A stretch of 64,000 nt of DNA from Gnetum montanum (lineage: Eukaryota; Streptophyta; Gnetopsida; Gnetales; Gnetaceae). The notes below the pieces were generated by a model. That model did no database searches, was not told the origin of the DNA, and saw nothing but the letters and a program-made list of their open reading frames with translations. The DNA lies in the NCBI GenBank assembly GCA_015680685.1, contig MNCI01037731.1, positions 1 through 64,000 on the forward strand, written 5' to 3'. Shown in pieces: positions 42,740-54,932 of the stretch (position 1 is the first letter of the stretch; each line of letters opens with the position of its first letter). Position numbers and translations under genes: made by a program.

Positions 42740-43160
42740 CTAGTCCAAACCGTTCCATCTCATGAATGACGCGTCCAACTATGCCTTAGGAGCCATACTT
42801 ACATAGTTAGATGACCAGAAACATCCTTATTACATCCATTGTGCAAGTAAAAGTATCATTTGTGCACAACTTAACTACACCACTACAAAAAAAGAATTAA
42901 TGGCTGTAGTGTTTGCACTAGAAAAATTTAGACACTATGTATTGGGGTACAAAGTATTCATACACACAGATCATAGTGCAATCTGGTGCCTCATGAATAA
43001 GCCAATGGTAAGACCCTATATTATATGATGGTTGGTAATCCTATAAGAGTTTGATTTAATGATGATCGATCGTAAAGGCATCGAGAATGTAGACGTTGAT
43101 CATTTATCTCGGTTGCATTGGGACAGCAAAGAGGATGAGTATCCAATTTTTGATCACTTC
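42740..43160 (+). pseudogene. Element C: RNase H, broken
   Basis: MNDASNYALGAIL contains the first acidic residue, TTTKKELMAVVFALEKFRHY the Glu, and TDHSAIWCL the next Asp, in the usual order. It ends with GIENVDVDHLSRL, the standard RNase H/connection end. Stops occur near 42731, 42746 and 43027. Confidence 0.8.
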
Positions 43161-43229
43161 CCTGATGAGTTCCTCTTTGTTGATGTTGTGAATAACCAAT
43201 CACCCACGGAGACAAACTGGTACAATAGC

Positions 43230-44564
43230 ATTCTTACCTATCTCCTTACCCAAAGAAAACCACAAGAGCTAGACCTTAAGAAGAACTAACAGTTTCTTCA
43301 TAGAGCTAAGTACTTTATGGAGATTAATGGACAATTTTACAAAGTATGTTTTGATGGCTTGGTTCGATGGTGTGTTCCCAATAGAGATCAACTGAGAGTT
43401 CTCCAAGATGCTCATGTAGGCCCTTGTGGGGGTCATTATGCTGGGAGACGAACGACCATCAAGATCTTGCTTGTAGGGTATTATTGGCCTACCTTGTTCC
43501 GGGCCCCCCATCAATTCATCCAATCTTGTGAGTGTTATCAATGTGATGGTGGAATGACTAATAGAATGGAGGGTCTACAACAATGGATTCAACCGTTAGA
43601 ACCCTTTGACATTTGGGGAATTGATTTGATGGGGCCCATTACACTAATGTTCAATGGAAAAGCTTACATCATAGTTTTTGTAGACTACTTAATAAAATGG
43701 GCTGAAGTAGTTGTCGTTAAAGATTTCACATCATCTATAGCTACACAATTTTTTCAACAACAAGTCATCAATAGGTTTGGTGTGTTGCGTGCACTTATCT
43801 CAGACGATGGTACACACTTCGCAGGTGCAACTTTTCGAAAGTTAATGCAATGCTTAAGGGTTGAGCACAAATTGACTACACCATACCACCCCCCAAGCAA
43901 ACAGTTAAGTCGAGGTCACCAACAGGGAGATTACTAAGATACTGACCAAAACCATTAGCAAGTATAGGTGAGACTAGAGTAGTAAATTGAATGATGCTAT
44001 TTGGGCATACTACTCCACATGGAAACTCCCTATAGGCTACTCTCCCTATGAGTTAGTGTATGGAAAAATTCCAACGCTCCCTATCCAAAGTGAGCTCCGT
44101 ACACTAGCCATTGCATGTGACCTCAACCTTGACCTTGATCTAGCATAAAAAAAATGTTGATGACTCTTAACTTGCTAGATGAGAACTGACTAGCTTCCCT
44201 ATCATCTAATGAGTTGCATAAGGCATTTAATAAACAACATCACCTAAAAATTAGGAAAGTTAAGTATCATCTAGGAGATAAGGTTCTCTACTGGAACTCC
44301 ACACATGTGTCACAATGTACCAAATTTCAAACACTGTGGGAAGGACCTTACATTATCTATGCAACTTTTCCTTTAGGGGCCATGACCATATATAAACTTG
44401 AGAGCTCAGATAAAAGACTATTAGTCAACATGCAACAAACAAAACCTTTTCATGAGTTTAGGACAACCAGAACATATGCTACCTCTGTAGGTGGACAACC
44501 TTGCTCATTATTTTGGATCTCCTCCTTTCAACTCAATCATGGGGGAGATGGACACCTCTACTAA
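43230..44564 (+). pseudogene. Element C: integrase and C-terminal tail, broken
   Basis: An N-terminal H2C2 zinc finger (DAHVGPCGGHYAG ... CECYQC) at 43400-43545 precedes the core: WGIDLMGPI (first Asp, about 43621), LISDDGTHF (second Asp, about 43800; DNG in relatives) and, after a frameshift near 43900, NREIT with the Glu at about 43925. The 44214-44564 frame is the C-terminal domain (KVKYHLGDKVLYWNS, FQTLWEGPYIIY, VNMQQTKPFHE) plus a tail ending NHGGDGHLY, which A and B keep although integrase is deleted. Integrase would insert the cDNA. Confidence 0.85.
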
Positions 44565-46004
44565 CCATTGAAAGGCCCTTAGTTCTTTCTAATTTTTTTT
44601 TTACACATTTTTGTTTTTTGATATTTTTTTGCACATTTCTTTAATCTTTCTTGTTTTTGTTTTACACCATCATTCATATTTTTACCATTTCTTTGTGTGA
44701 TTACTTTATTTTGTCTTTCACCCAATAAGTGTTCATGATGATGGCATGATTAATACCATATTTATTGCTAATGTTTGGATTTAACTTTTGAAGTATGATG
44801 TTGATATTACGGTATGGTTCTTTTGATTAAATAGGCAATGAGTCCACATCGTTCATACATCCATAAAATCCTATGGTCTCCCTTGGCTTGGAATTGTACA
44901 ATCCCTTTTTCTAATAAAACTATTAATGAATTGGTGGCTGGGTATTTCTCAAACTAAGGAAGGACTCAAAGGAAGAAATGGGTGTGACTTCAAGGGGATT
45001 CGATGCATTTATGCTAGCTATTCTCTTGAGTGCTTGAATGCTTTTTCCTTGGGTTTTTTGCCATTCTGACCATCCATCAAATCACCAGAAGTTGATTAGA
45101 TAAAAATAAGTCTTTGCATGGTGTGGCTTTCATGCAAAAAACACAAAAAATAGTGAGAAGTCAAAGCACATCCCTTAGACACAATAATGAACTTGGGCTA
45201 CATGCATTGGTTATGGCACCCATGCCTGAAGGTTCCCTCTAACTAAGGCCCTTTCTTGCTTCCTGATTCTCCATCTCACTCTCCTTAAAATGGTTGTGAA
45301 TTTTTGTAGAAGCATTCTTGTTGCTTCAAGAGGATAGGTTGGTCAAATGTGTTGATGTGAGGTCACTGAATGTGGTTTGTTGAGCCTGGATTTGGAATGA
45401 GTTCTACTCGGTCACATTAATCATAAAAGACACACAAGGAACTTTACACAACCTTGTTCTTGGGTTTCCATTCCGTTGTCTCCTCTTCACCTTTCTTTTC
45501 CATTTTTCACCTCATTGTTGATTTTATCATTAGTCTATATCTTGTTTGATGCATTGTTATTCCTTGCTAATTTCTTAAGGATAAGTTTTTAACTCTTGTT
45601 TCCAAATGACATTCCTAGAGCCTACGGACTCTTTGGTTTGTGGGTCTATCAGGGCATCAAGGGCATGAGCCTACTTTGGGGAGGACCCACTAGCATTCCT
45701 TTTTGGTGCATTATTTAACTTCTTTTCATTAAACATTTCCTACAATCAACAATTTTTTGTTTCATCCCCATCCATGACATCCATTCTATTGGTGTTGTCG
45801 TTGTTGCTTTTTGTCCATCTTTCTTATTCCTTATCTTTATCCATCCTATCACTACTGGAGGTTTGCTCTTAGTGATGGGGGCCCAGGCACAATTTTTTCA
45901 ATTTTTCCTAACCCCTACACCTTAGGTAGTCACCAGTGTTAAAACTCTAGAATCAATATCTGCCATAACCACAACTCAACCAATGCACTTTACATCCAGG
46001 CAAG
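44565..46004 (+). other. Element C: conserved 3' non-coding domain
   Basis: No gene. It has the same order of blocks as in B: T-rich TTTTTGTTTTACA repeats, GGGTGTGACTTCAAGGGG near 44980, GTCTTTGCATGGTGTGG near 45110, and TTTGGGGAGGACCCAC near 45675. Confidence 0.6.
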
Positions 46005-46064
46005 GTATCAATTGCATTGTGATTTATCTACCCTCGCTCATTTGTGACTGTGTTTTGTGTGTAG
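46005..46064 (+). other. Intron-like segment in element C (60 nt)
   Basis: It follows GGCAAG and begins GTATCAATTGCATTG. It ends TTGTGTGTAG right before ATG at 46065. The ORF that follows is the decayed counterpart of the small ORFs in A and B (MDWAWRKHSRW, then stops). Confidence 0.45.
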
Positions 46065-46444
46065 ATGTTGATCATACAATAATGGATTGGGCTTGGAGGA
46101 AACACTCAAGATGGACTGGAACTAGAACATTTATGAAATGAGCAAGATTGGTGGCATGGCTATGGATAAATAATGGAAGGTGAAAACTTGGCATCCGCAA
46201 CAACACGTCTTATTCTTTTCTCTCTCTCCTTCTCTTCCAGTTGCCAAATAAGGCTAGATGTCATTTATGTACAGTGTTCACCTTTGTGGTCATGAACACT
46301 AATGTTGTCATGTATTGTATTGTTGATCTGTTCACCAGGCATGTTGATTCTGTCACCCCATTCTACCGTCAATGGTCATTCAGTCAATAATCCCATACCT
46401 TCACAATATTTTATAAGGAACTAAAGAATGAGTTTTCATTCAGT

Positions 46445-46454
46445 CATGGAGGTA
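46445..46454 (+). other. Element C: polypurine tract
   Basis: CATGGAGGTA directly precedes the 3' LTR start. The intact form in relatives is ATGGGGGTA. It primes plus-strand synthesis in LTR retrotransposons. Confidence 0.7.
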
Positions 46455-47247
46455 TGATGAACCGCGATATCAGATCCAAACCATGCAATGTCGAATACTT
46501 GATATCATAGCTTGTCTTTTTACCTATAAATAAGAGGTGGCGCCCTTGGTTTCTATATTAGAAAGTTAGTCCCTTAGCCAAACTCTTGTCATTTCTTCCC
46601 CCCAAAGTTAGAATTATTTTTGCGTGCCTGCAGTAGGAGTCATAGAGTGAACGGATCTTTATTTGAGCATTGTGTACCTGAGCACACTTTGTGTGCGGAA
46701 ATAAAGACAAAATTTATGATAAACCTTGCAGCATTCAGAATAGATTAATTAGCATTAATTATTATTTATTTTTTCTAGTTAATTAATGATATCTCTCACC
46801 TTACAACTCTCTTAGTTAAATACACTCAGTATGACCACTTCGAGCATGCATGTAGCGCTTGGTAACCCAGTGATGATTAGCGTTTGGTAATCCCAGTAAC
46901 GTTGCACTGGCTCAGGATGTGTGCAGAAAGTGGAAATGGATACTAGCGTTAGGAGTAATTAGAATTTAGTTAATGAATAGTTAAATTAGATAAGTTACTT
47001 AGTTATCTCTCTCTCCCTCCTTACTAGTGTAGGATATAAAACACATAAAATCCATAAAAATCATATGCCTCAAGCTTACTTAACCATACAACTATGACAT
47101 ATAAGTAAGTTTGGAAAGACAACGATTAACCAACCCGTTATTGTTCCACAAAGGCACATAGGCACTTAGTCCTTGGAATTTGACTAGATCATGTGTGAAA
47201 TGCTCGTATTCGTATGGTTGAGCGTAGGGGTACCTCACTGCTCATCA
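46455..47247 (+). mobile_element. Element C: 3' LTR (793 bp)
   Basis: It starts TGATGAACCG and ends CTGCTCATCA, followed by ATCTC (47248-47252). The palindrome zone has decayed compared with the 5' LTR (GATATCATAG for GATATCGCG), showing loss at CpG. Confidence 0.9.
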
Positions 47248-47252
47248 ATCTC

Positions 47253-47770
47253 AAACTAGTATTAATGCTACTAGGTTACCAAGTGGCCATTATTGGGTGC
47301 ACCATATGTCCACTACTAGGATTACCAAGTGCAATACATTATGCTCAAAATGGTCATACTTACGTATTTATGGTTAATTGCATTAACTATTTAAAACCAT
47401 GAATGTAAATTTCATGAAAAGTAAAGTGTTGAATGTAGAGAGTAAACTAATCTAAGTGCTACAATGAATGTAGGAAATCTTGAATTTATTTTTGTTCATG
47501 CCAATGCGTTTAGGTATATAGGCTCTCGAATAAAGCACTGTACAATCTCTTAAATTTATAATGTGGGCACTCATAGGGAAAATATTCTAACTCTAGAAAG
47601 GAGAAACTACAAGAACTTGGCTATGTGATTATTTTTAAGTGTCATAAATGTAGGTGGTGAGTGCATTTATATAGGCACTACTTGCATCAGTTTTGATGCA
47701 TCTATGTCACGCATCCTATCCTATGTTAATGGGGCTACATCAACACAGCCTATCTAATCATAACTCATCA
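47253..47770 (-). mobile_element. Element F: 3' LTR, right part
   Basis: Continuation of 37050-37406 after removal of C, giving about 875 bp in total. It ends ACTCATCA and is followed by TACCTCC, the complement of the polypurine tract. A TATA-like TTTATATAGG lies near 47669. The U3 carries GCATCAGTTTTGATGC, an inverted repeat of the GCATCA type rather than GATATC. Confidence 0.75.
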
Positions 47771-47829
47771 TACCTCCACAACGAACTAAAAAATTATTCT
47801 CAAGTGGACAAAAGTAGGATCAAGCTTCT

Positions 47830-50776
47830 TACAAAATATAGGAAGGTATGGAATTTAAACAAATAGACAAACTAAATCTAACTAACTCTGAGTGCCAGAT
47901 TATACATTGTTTCAAAAATGAGTGTCCATTACAACAAGATTTGAACACTTTATTGAAAATTACAACAAGTTCTTGTAAAATTGTTGAAGTCATGATGATT
48001 TCTCAAATAGTACATAAAGGTAGAGGCTCCTATGATGATGAAGATCCTTCACTAGGTTTTGACACTGGTGGAGGTTAACACTAACCTATTACTATTACTA
48101 TTATACTAGGAGTCTGAAAGCATCCAACAATACTTTTATCTTTTCTTCTTTTCCACATGGGTCATAAGTAGTTCATATGGCTTCACCAATGTGGGTTAGT
48201 GCAAGGATGTTCCATAGGCATGGAATCAAATGAAACAATTCCTTCTTGTTAACAAAATAGACTATGAATTTCTTATGTCTGATGTCAAATGTCTTTACTA
48301 GGTTTTGTAGCTCATGGTAGTCATTCATCCTTTTGGTTAGGTTCTGAGCAATAGATCATTGATCAATAAACTTGCTCCTAAGAACTTCAAGTTTTGCGTT
48401 GGCTATTTCCAACTATTATCTTGTCTCTTTGTGATGCTTGAATTCTATCTCATAAAGAAGGTAGGAACTAGCCACATGTTTTTCTAATTTGAACCTTGGT
48501 CTTCCTGATGTTAGCATCACTAAGTTTACATAATAGAGGTTGGTGAGCTCTATATATTCTATCATCTCCTTGATGTGCAACTTCCTTAAGTAGATTTCAA
48601 CTTTTTTGTATGTGTTTAGTTCATTAAAGATGGACNGAAATCTACTTAAGGAAGTTGCACATCAAGGAGATGATAGAATATATNATTCCTATAATGGTGT
48701 TTCACTTGTTCAAATTTTAGGACTTTGTTCTTCCAGGTGGCTACTGCAATGGTTGTCTTTTAGTGAAGCACATGGACTTCCTCCATCAAGAGATTATGGT
48801 TCTCCACTATCAACCTTCTTAGATCTAGATTTACTTTGGCTAGCTACTCTTGCTATTGGTGAATTAATTTGATCATTTAGTTCTTTTTTTTTCTTAATAT
48901 TTTGCAAGTAATGATTATCTTTAGTTAAGACCAAGTTCTTCTTTTAAACTTACAAAAATTCCTTGTTGGTGTTGAAGACTATGACTTCTGAAAATAACAC
49001 ATCAAAGATCACTATCTCCTTTGCATTTTCAGCCTCTTACAATCTATGCTAAAGCTATTGGATAGCTCCATTCCTAGTAAGCTCTAGCCTGGGAATGGTA
49101 GGGAGGGAGAGATGGACATATAATTTAACAATCTTGATAGCCAATTGGTAATTGGAATTAGTGGCTTCCTTTAGTTGAGCATTAGTAATTAGCAATTTTT
49201 CCTTTGTCTCAAGTAGCTACAACTAGTTTGTAGTGATCTCATCTAAAACATCAAAGATCTCTAGAAGTAGTTTCCTAGTTTCTACTAGTCGTTCCAATAC
49301 TTCTTCATGTTGGGTAGTGTTTAATTGACCACTCCCTCATCCTATAATTACATGAATGTCTACCATTGCAATAATATCTTGTATGATTGCTATAGGATAA
49401 TTCAGGGCTTTGGCCACCTTATCAACCATCACTTCTATCACTCTCTCCTTGTATTTGTATTGTATAACTAGGATAGTTGTCTCTAGACCTTCCTCCAGCC
49501 TAATGGAAAAGGTTGTAACATTCCTTGAAATTTTAGGGAATGTTTATCTAGGAATGGACACCATGACCTCTTTATCATTTGGATTGGATCTTCTTGGTGC
49601 TTTGTTCCTTTGAGGTAATAATAACGAGGCTATTTTCCAATCTAGCTAATTGATTGTCCTAGTGACCTTGTTGAGATAGTTTAAGGTTGGATAGTTAATC
49701 GAGGACTCCCCACCACTTTCTAAGCCTTTCTGTTACTCTTGTAGCTTTATGAGCCTTAGTGGATCCAAGTGCCTCTGGAGTAGTTTCTCCTACATGTGGT
49801 GATGGTAGTGTCTCTCCTCCTCTTGTAGCTTAGTTTTTGCCTTATCCTTCATAACCTCCTACCATGATGTGATAGGAGCATGACTTATCATATTGTTGGC
49901 ATAGTGTGCTATCCCTTCCCTCTCTCAAAATTTACAAATGAGGTATGAAAAGTGGGGATTCTTCCTTCCCTTCTCATTTTTCTTAAAGTGCTTTTAGATC
50001 TCTAGATAAATGAGCTGGGAAAGGCTAAATGGGAAATTTTCACCTAGAGTAGTGCATGCCCAGGTAGAGAAGTTTGTGACCTTGCTAGGTCTCATTGTTA
50101 GATTTAGGTTATAGGAATTTTGAAATACACATACTCCACCTTTGTGAGGGCACCTTACTTTTTATAGTCCACTCTATAGCAATGCTCGATCCATTCCTTC
50201 TTAGCTTTAGGGTTCGCTTGTGCAAAAATTTTTGCCAACATTTTTCTAGTGTCGAGAAAACTAAGAACCTCCATAATGGCCTCAACTAAATAGGAAATCG
50301 TTGTGTCTTTGATCTTTATGGATGTGTCTCTATGTAAGTTATTTTAGAATAGGTAAGTCATCCCAATGTACCATTCTTCATTATTGGAGAGAATGGACCA
50401 CATGGGAGATCCCTATAGTTGTGTAGTGACTTCTTCCAACACTAATTCCAAGAAGGGTCCAAAGTTCCACTCTTGGAGAATGGAACTTTGGACCTCTTTG
50501 GTTCTTATTTTCTCTAAGAAGGTTTTATAAGGATAACTTTAAGGTTAGACCTTGGCCTAGAACTTCATCCTACCTAGATTGGCCTATTTTTGTAGTGGGA
50601 ATCTATTAGAAAAATTTCACTTTAGGCTCCTCCTAAAGAGATCTCGTTGCATAGGTTACTTCAGATGCTTACTCTTGAGGGTATTATGGTTGATGCTGTT
50701 GGCTTCCTCCTCCTCTTTGTTGTTTCTCCCTAGGTTGGAAAGGTCCTCCCTCTTACTATCCTTTCTTTGGTGCCAT
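47830..50776 (-). pseudogene. Element F: additional ORF (homologue of element D's ORF), broken
   Basis: In element sense the start is ATGGCACCAAAGAAAGG at 50776, aligned with D's ATGGCCCTAAAACATGC. Recognisable blocks are MWSILSN and WYIGMTYLF (D has LWPILSE and WYLGETYQF), followed by long stretches with coiled-coil character. The nucleotide alignment with D holds near 48.4-48.6 kb. Many stops break it. The end, PPPVSKPSEGSS, resembles D's Pro-rich end. Function unknown. E is inserted within the codons immediately before the start. Confidence 0.5.
48552..48683. repeat. 47-bp exact foldback bounded by unresolved bases
   Basis: 48552-48598 and 48637-48683 are exact reverse complements. The second arm is bounded by single N at 48636 and 48684. 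That pattern fits a short contig placed in inverted orientation during gap filling better than a natural hairpin. Confidence 0.8.
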
Positions 50777-50779
50777 ATG

Positions 50780-51132
50780 TGATTAGAAACATAACCTAGG
50801 ATAGCATTATGCGTGATTTGGTCAAATTTCATGGACCTATAGTTATCTCGTACCCTAGTTTCTCTAGGAAGTGAAATAGCATTGAGAATGTTCATTGTCT
50901 TCCCAACTATACTTGTGAGGCTCAAGGATATGGTTTAAGTGTAATTGAGGTATATGAATTTTTGTCATTTTATATTTTATGGATGTAAGCACCTACAACA
51001 AGAATAAAGGGTAGAGTAGATTGAAAACTAATGTCTATTGCCTAGCTAGCCTAACACAAGTAACCATCCCACTTTCCTGAACACATATAGCATTTTTGGG
51101 CTACCAAATGTTGAGCATTGTTGGGTTACTAA
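50780..51132 (-). mobile_element. Element E: 3' LTR, left part
   Basis: It starts TGATTAGAAAC (from TGATGAG) and aligns with other LTR ends (TGATTTGGTCAAATTTCATGG, CTTCCCAACTATACTTGTG). It is interrupted by D at 51133 and continues at 59714-60164, giving about 804 bp in total. Confidence 0.7.
51128..51132. repeat. Target-site duplication of element D (left)
   Basis: ACTAA, repeated at 59709-59713 after D's 5' LTR. Confidence 0.9.
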
Positions 51133-51979
51133 TGATGAGTGGCGAGATACCCCTACACTCAGCCATATGAATACGAGCGTTTTCATGAGTCATCCGGTTG
51201 AACTCCGTAGACGGACTAGTTGTAGCACCTAGATCGTTAATTTTAGGTCGTAGTTCACTGTCTTCCCACCTAGACTAGTATTATATTTGTCACGTATGGT
51301 TTAGTCTAGAGTGAGGTGTATGATGTGTTCCTAATTCTAATGCTACTCCTGAAGGCAGTGGAAAGTAATATTAACTAAGCTAAGCTAGGAGGAAAGGGTA
51401 AGAGAATCTAAACTAGCCTAAGTGCAATGAGCATCCATTCCTTGATTATCCGTACACATCTTGGACTTCATGCATGACTACCACTGGGATTACCAAGCAC
51501 AGATCCTAGGTATGCCACTGGGTTACCAAGTAGTCACACTTAAATGCTTGTAATCAAGTCGTACTCATTCCATGTTTCTAGGAGTTTAAAGGTGAGAGAA
51601 ACTAATTAGGAAAGTAGTAAATAACATTTAAATAAATAAATAAAAAAAGTGAATACTGCAATGATGAAGTAATCTTGATCTTTATTTCTGATCATGTGCG
51701 TGTCCAAGTATGTCACACTCGAATAAAGAATGTCGTACAATTACAATCACCACACTGCGGGCAGACACTGAAAATATTCTATCTCTGGAGGGATCAAACT
51801 GCCAGAGTTTCACTAAGGAACTAAACTAATGCCAAACAAGGGAGAGCCACTTCTTATTTATAGACATTGCGGTGGACTGCGATATTGCGTATGCGATATC
51901 GTAAGGGAAGACGCGATATCACGTATGCGATATTGCGGGGGATGCAATATCGCGGCCCATGCGATATCATGTCCCATCA
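51133..51979 (-). mobile_element. Element D: 3' LTR (847 bp)
   Basis: It runs from TGATGAGTGG to GTCCCATCA on the plus strand, B-type. Five palindrome cores lie between 51876 and 51970. The PPT complement TACCCCCACGA follows at 51980-51990. Confidence 0.9.
51876..51970. promoter_or_regulatory. U3 palindrome array of element D (3' LTR)
   Basis: Cores in order: GCGATATTGCGTATGCGATATCG, GCGATATCACGTATGCGATATTG, GCAATATCGC, GCGATATCAT. Every deviation from GCGATATCGC is a C/T or G/A change at a CpG, except small indels. The TATA box (minus) lies on the far side near 51856. Confidence 0.75.
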
Positions 51980-52128
51980 TACCCCCACGACTAAATAAAA
52001 ACTTGTCCTTGAGTTAAAGTGATTACATAGTGGATAGGTATGGGATTATTAGATGAAAAAAATGAAATGATGTCGTAGTGTGGGAAGACACAACATAGAA
52101 AAATGCTACAACTACAAAAATTTGGAAC

Positions 52129-54878
52129 TCATGTAGTTCCTGATGGAGGTGGCTCCTCCATGGGTGCTTTCCCTTTGTCATGTGCTCTAGGATTTAAAGA
52201 TTGATAGCATTGAAGTATGGCCTGGAGCTTCTCCTCTTTGGTCTGAGGGTCTTGTGCCATCCATGCTAGTGTTCCAATGTCTGATGGAGTCAGCACTTCC
52301 CATGGACAGGGTAGTTGCGGGAACATTTGGTTAGCTTTGACATACCACGCTGCGAACACTCGTCGTTCCTCCTCATAGGCTTTGGCTTTATCCTTATATT
52401 CATGAAGATCTATTAGCCATTGAGCTAAGTCGGTTGCAACATCTTTTTGCCCCTGGTAGCTAGCTTTCACCACCTCAAGTTTATTATTTGCAACATCCAG
52501 TTTTTCTAACAGCTTCTTGCTTTCTGCAACTTCTGCTTCATATTTGATATGGGTGGAAGCTACCTGCCACTCGAGCTCTATTCTCAAGTGCCCTACTATT
52601 AACATGGCAAGGTTGGCATATCTAAGGTTTTTCAACTCCATGTATTCTGTGAAGTCCTAAATCTACAGGTCCCAGTTCTTAATTTCCGCTTGGTGGGCGA
52701 AGGAATAGGTGTCCAATATGGCCCTTCAATTAGTGTGTTGAGAACTAATAGTGTTGATTTGAGCCTTGGCCATATGGATCTCCTTTTCAAGGATCTTTTT
52801 ATACATCCCCACTTGATCGTGGAAGTGCTCCTTCAGCTTCTCATGTTGTTTAGCCTCATTCTGCCACGAGCTTATTTCAATTGCTGATTTTTGTCGAATA
52901 GCGCGTACCTCCTCCATTGAGAGGATTCGATTTTCTTTGGCTAAACGACTTATGTCTCAGTTGACTTGAATTAATTGTTCTCGTAACTAATGAATGTGTT
53001 CATCGAGAACATTCTTTTGTTTCTCCACATTGGTCAATCGAAGGTTATCTGCAACCAGCTGCTTGTTTTCTTCTTCTAAGGCCTTGAATGCCTTAAGATG
53101 TGCATGGGTTTGCGCTTTTGCTACAGAGGCATCCCAAACAGCCTTCTCCTTTTCATTCGCCATCCTTTTATTCTCTATGATCAGCTTTGTTAATTGCTCA
53201 ATTCTAAAATTTTCTAGCTGCTCTACGGGAACAAATTGCAGAGGATCCCACTGTTTTTCTTGTAAGGCTACGAGTTTCTTTTGTAATTTCTACACTTTAG
53301 CTTCAGCATGCTTGGCCCTTACTTTAGATATGATCAGCTTCCCCTTTGTGGAAATTAGGTCTGATTGAATTGCTGTGACATCTTGAGGGATGTCAAATAG
53401 GGATGTTAGAACTTGCCCTATTTGTAGCAATCGATCTAGCGCATCCTCATGTTCCGCAGGAGTCATTAAGGTTCTAGCTAGAGTTTGAGCATCCTGTGCT
53501 TCTAAGAGATCTGTCGGTGGCACAACAAGTATATTATAGGATTCTTTGATGTGGTGAGCAACCACTTCAGTAGCTCATGTGGCATTCTGGTGTTGCATGA
53601 CCACCACAGTGGCCCCTTCACCAGTCTCTAATTGCATCTGAAAAAATGCCGCATTTCCTAAGATCTGTTGTGACCATCTACTTTTCCCTCCTCCTATTTG
53701 AATGGATATTTTCCCCCTTTTGCAGTCCAATGAAACCGTAGGCTGATTGGCATCATTGATGATGTGGAAGAGGTTTGCATCATCATGACTTCCCCAACTA
53801 ACCATCTCAGTGTTGGCCCTAAGATGGCTCATTGATGGTCTATAGTCTTGTGGCGGTGACGGTTGATCCTGGCCTGTGCTAGGCCCTGCTTCTTGTTGTT
53901 GGCTGGGACCCATGGCTGGAGGTTGACTGGGTCCAACCATATGTTCTTCTTCTTGTTTGGGTCTTAACTCTTTACTAGTGCTTTTCCTTGGAGCTGGCGC
54001 TTTCAGCAATTTAGCATATGAAGTAGTTTGGGCTTTTTGGAGTACGTCATTGGTGTATCCCCGAATACCCACACGTTGGCATAGCTTTCTGATAAGATAG
54101 GGGAAAGGCAGTGCCATCTTCCCTGTCTTCCATTCTTCGAACCGCCTTAGGATCTCCATCAAATATAGATGGGGTAGGTTAGCATTAACCTTTCCCATCA
54201 ACACTGCACATCCTCTAGTAGCATACATGGATATTCTTTTTAAGCCTTTTGTGGGGAGGATGTGATATGTCCCAATTTTGAAATAAACCCTCTCTTCCAT
54301 TGTTAATTCACCAAATGCTTTGTGTTTGCCATAAGCCTTCTCTAACCAATCCTTTCACACATCGGGGTTTGAACAAGTGGATAATCGAGCAACCTTGGGC
54401 CCTGTATTTGGAAGGTTTAACACTCTCAAATGGCCTATGTAGAGAAGTCAACTGTCACACCACAAATTTTAATAGTGGTGCCTTGCTCCTTATTGTGCCA
54501 AAACTGGTACGTCTCTCCTAGGTACCAGGCACCGCTTTCAGAGAGGATAGGCCATAGGTGATCCCTAACGGCCTTAGGAGCGAACTTTGCAAATGATTCG
54601 AAGTTCAACTCCATAATCACTATAGCGAATGTGGACTTCTCATGGATAGCCTGAACACATTTTAGGGGCAACATGAGTTGTTGTCCCGGTTTAGGCACAG
54701 CAGCAGCTCCTCCTTCTGCTTGCTTGGACCATCCGATAGGAGGTTCATCTTGATGGATGCTGAATGAGTGCTCCTCCTATTCTGCATGTTGTCCAGCAGG
54801 ACCTTGTCTTCCACCTCTCTGAGATCGTTTCTTTCCACCTTGAACAAGACCCTCCTGCTGTGCATGTTTTAGGGCCAT
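52129..54878 (-). pseudogene. Element D: additional ORF (env-position, unknown function), broken
   Basis: The start ATGGCCCTAAAACATGC at 54878 directly follows a splice-acceptor-like TTGCAG. The N-terminal frame (to 54435) has a TAG near 54780 and carries LWPILSESGAWYLGETYQF. After a frameshift, the frame from 54300 reads EERVYFKIGTYH, MYATRGCAVLMG and LIRKLCQRVGI, which resembles the plant retrotransposon/putative transposon-protein domain found in additional ORFs of Athila/Tat elements. A Pro/Gln-rich linker (53.95-53.85 kb) and a long Glu/Lys/Ala-rich coiled-coil region to 52129 follow. In-frame stops near 53572, 53287, 52920 and 52645 divide it. Intact length would be roughly 900 aa. No signal peptide or clear membrane span is seen, so it is not demonstrably an envelope protein. 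Confidence 0.6.
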
Positions 54879-54932
54879 CTGCAACCACATGGGTCAAGCG
54901 TTAGTAAGGTTGTTTTTGAAGTTAAGTTATAC
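54879..54932 (-). other. Intron-like segment in element D (54 nt)
   Basis: In element sense it begins GTATAACTTAAC after AGTAAG, contains the perfect plant/yeast branch-site consensus TACTAAC, and ends TGGTTGCAG immediately before ATGG. It matches in position the 60-nt segments of A, B and C. Confidence 0.5.

Larger units (their letters stand above)
37407..47247 (+). mobile_element. Element C: full-structure Athila-like LTR retrotransposon
   Basis: An insertion of 9,841 bp flanked by ATCTC on both sides (37402-37406 and 47248-47252). It has LTRs of 796 and 793 bp, a PBS, gag, protease, RT, RNase H, integrase, 3' non-coding domain, intron-like segment and PPT. RT and integrase blocks (FLDGYS.YN.I, FMDDFS.YG, GIDLMGP) are of the Athila type within Ty3/gypsy. 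Many stops and frameshifts and clearly diverged LTRs, mostly transitions at CG and CNG positions, mark an old inactive copy. It is inserted inside F's LTR, so it is younger than F. Confidence 0.9.

Noticed and set aside
50769-50790. TGGTGCCA followed by TGATTAG read as a minus-strand PBS plus LTR end
   Set aside because: Comparison with D shows it is the start (ATGGCACCA) of F's additional ORF next to E's LTR; no internal leader follows on the left.
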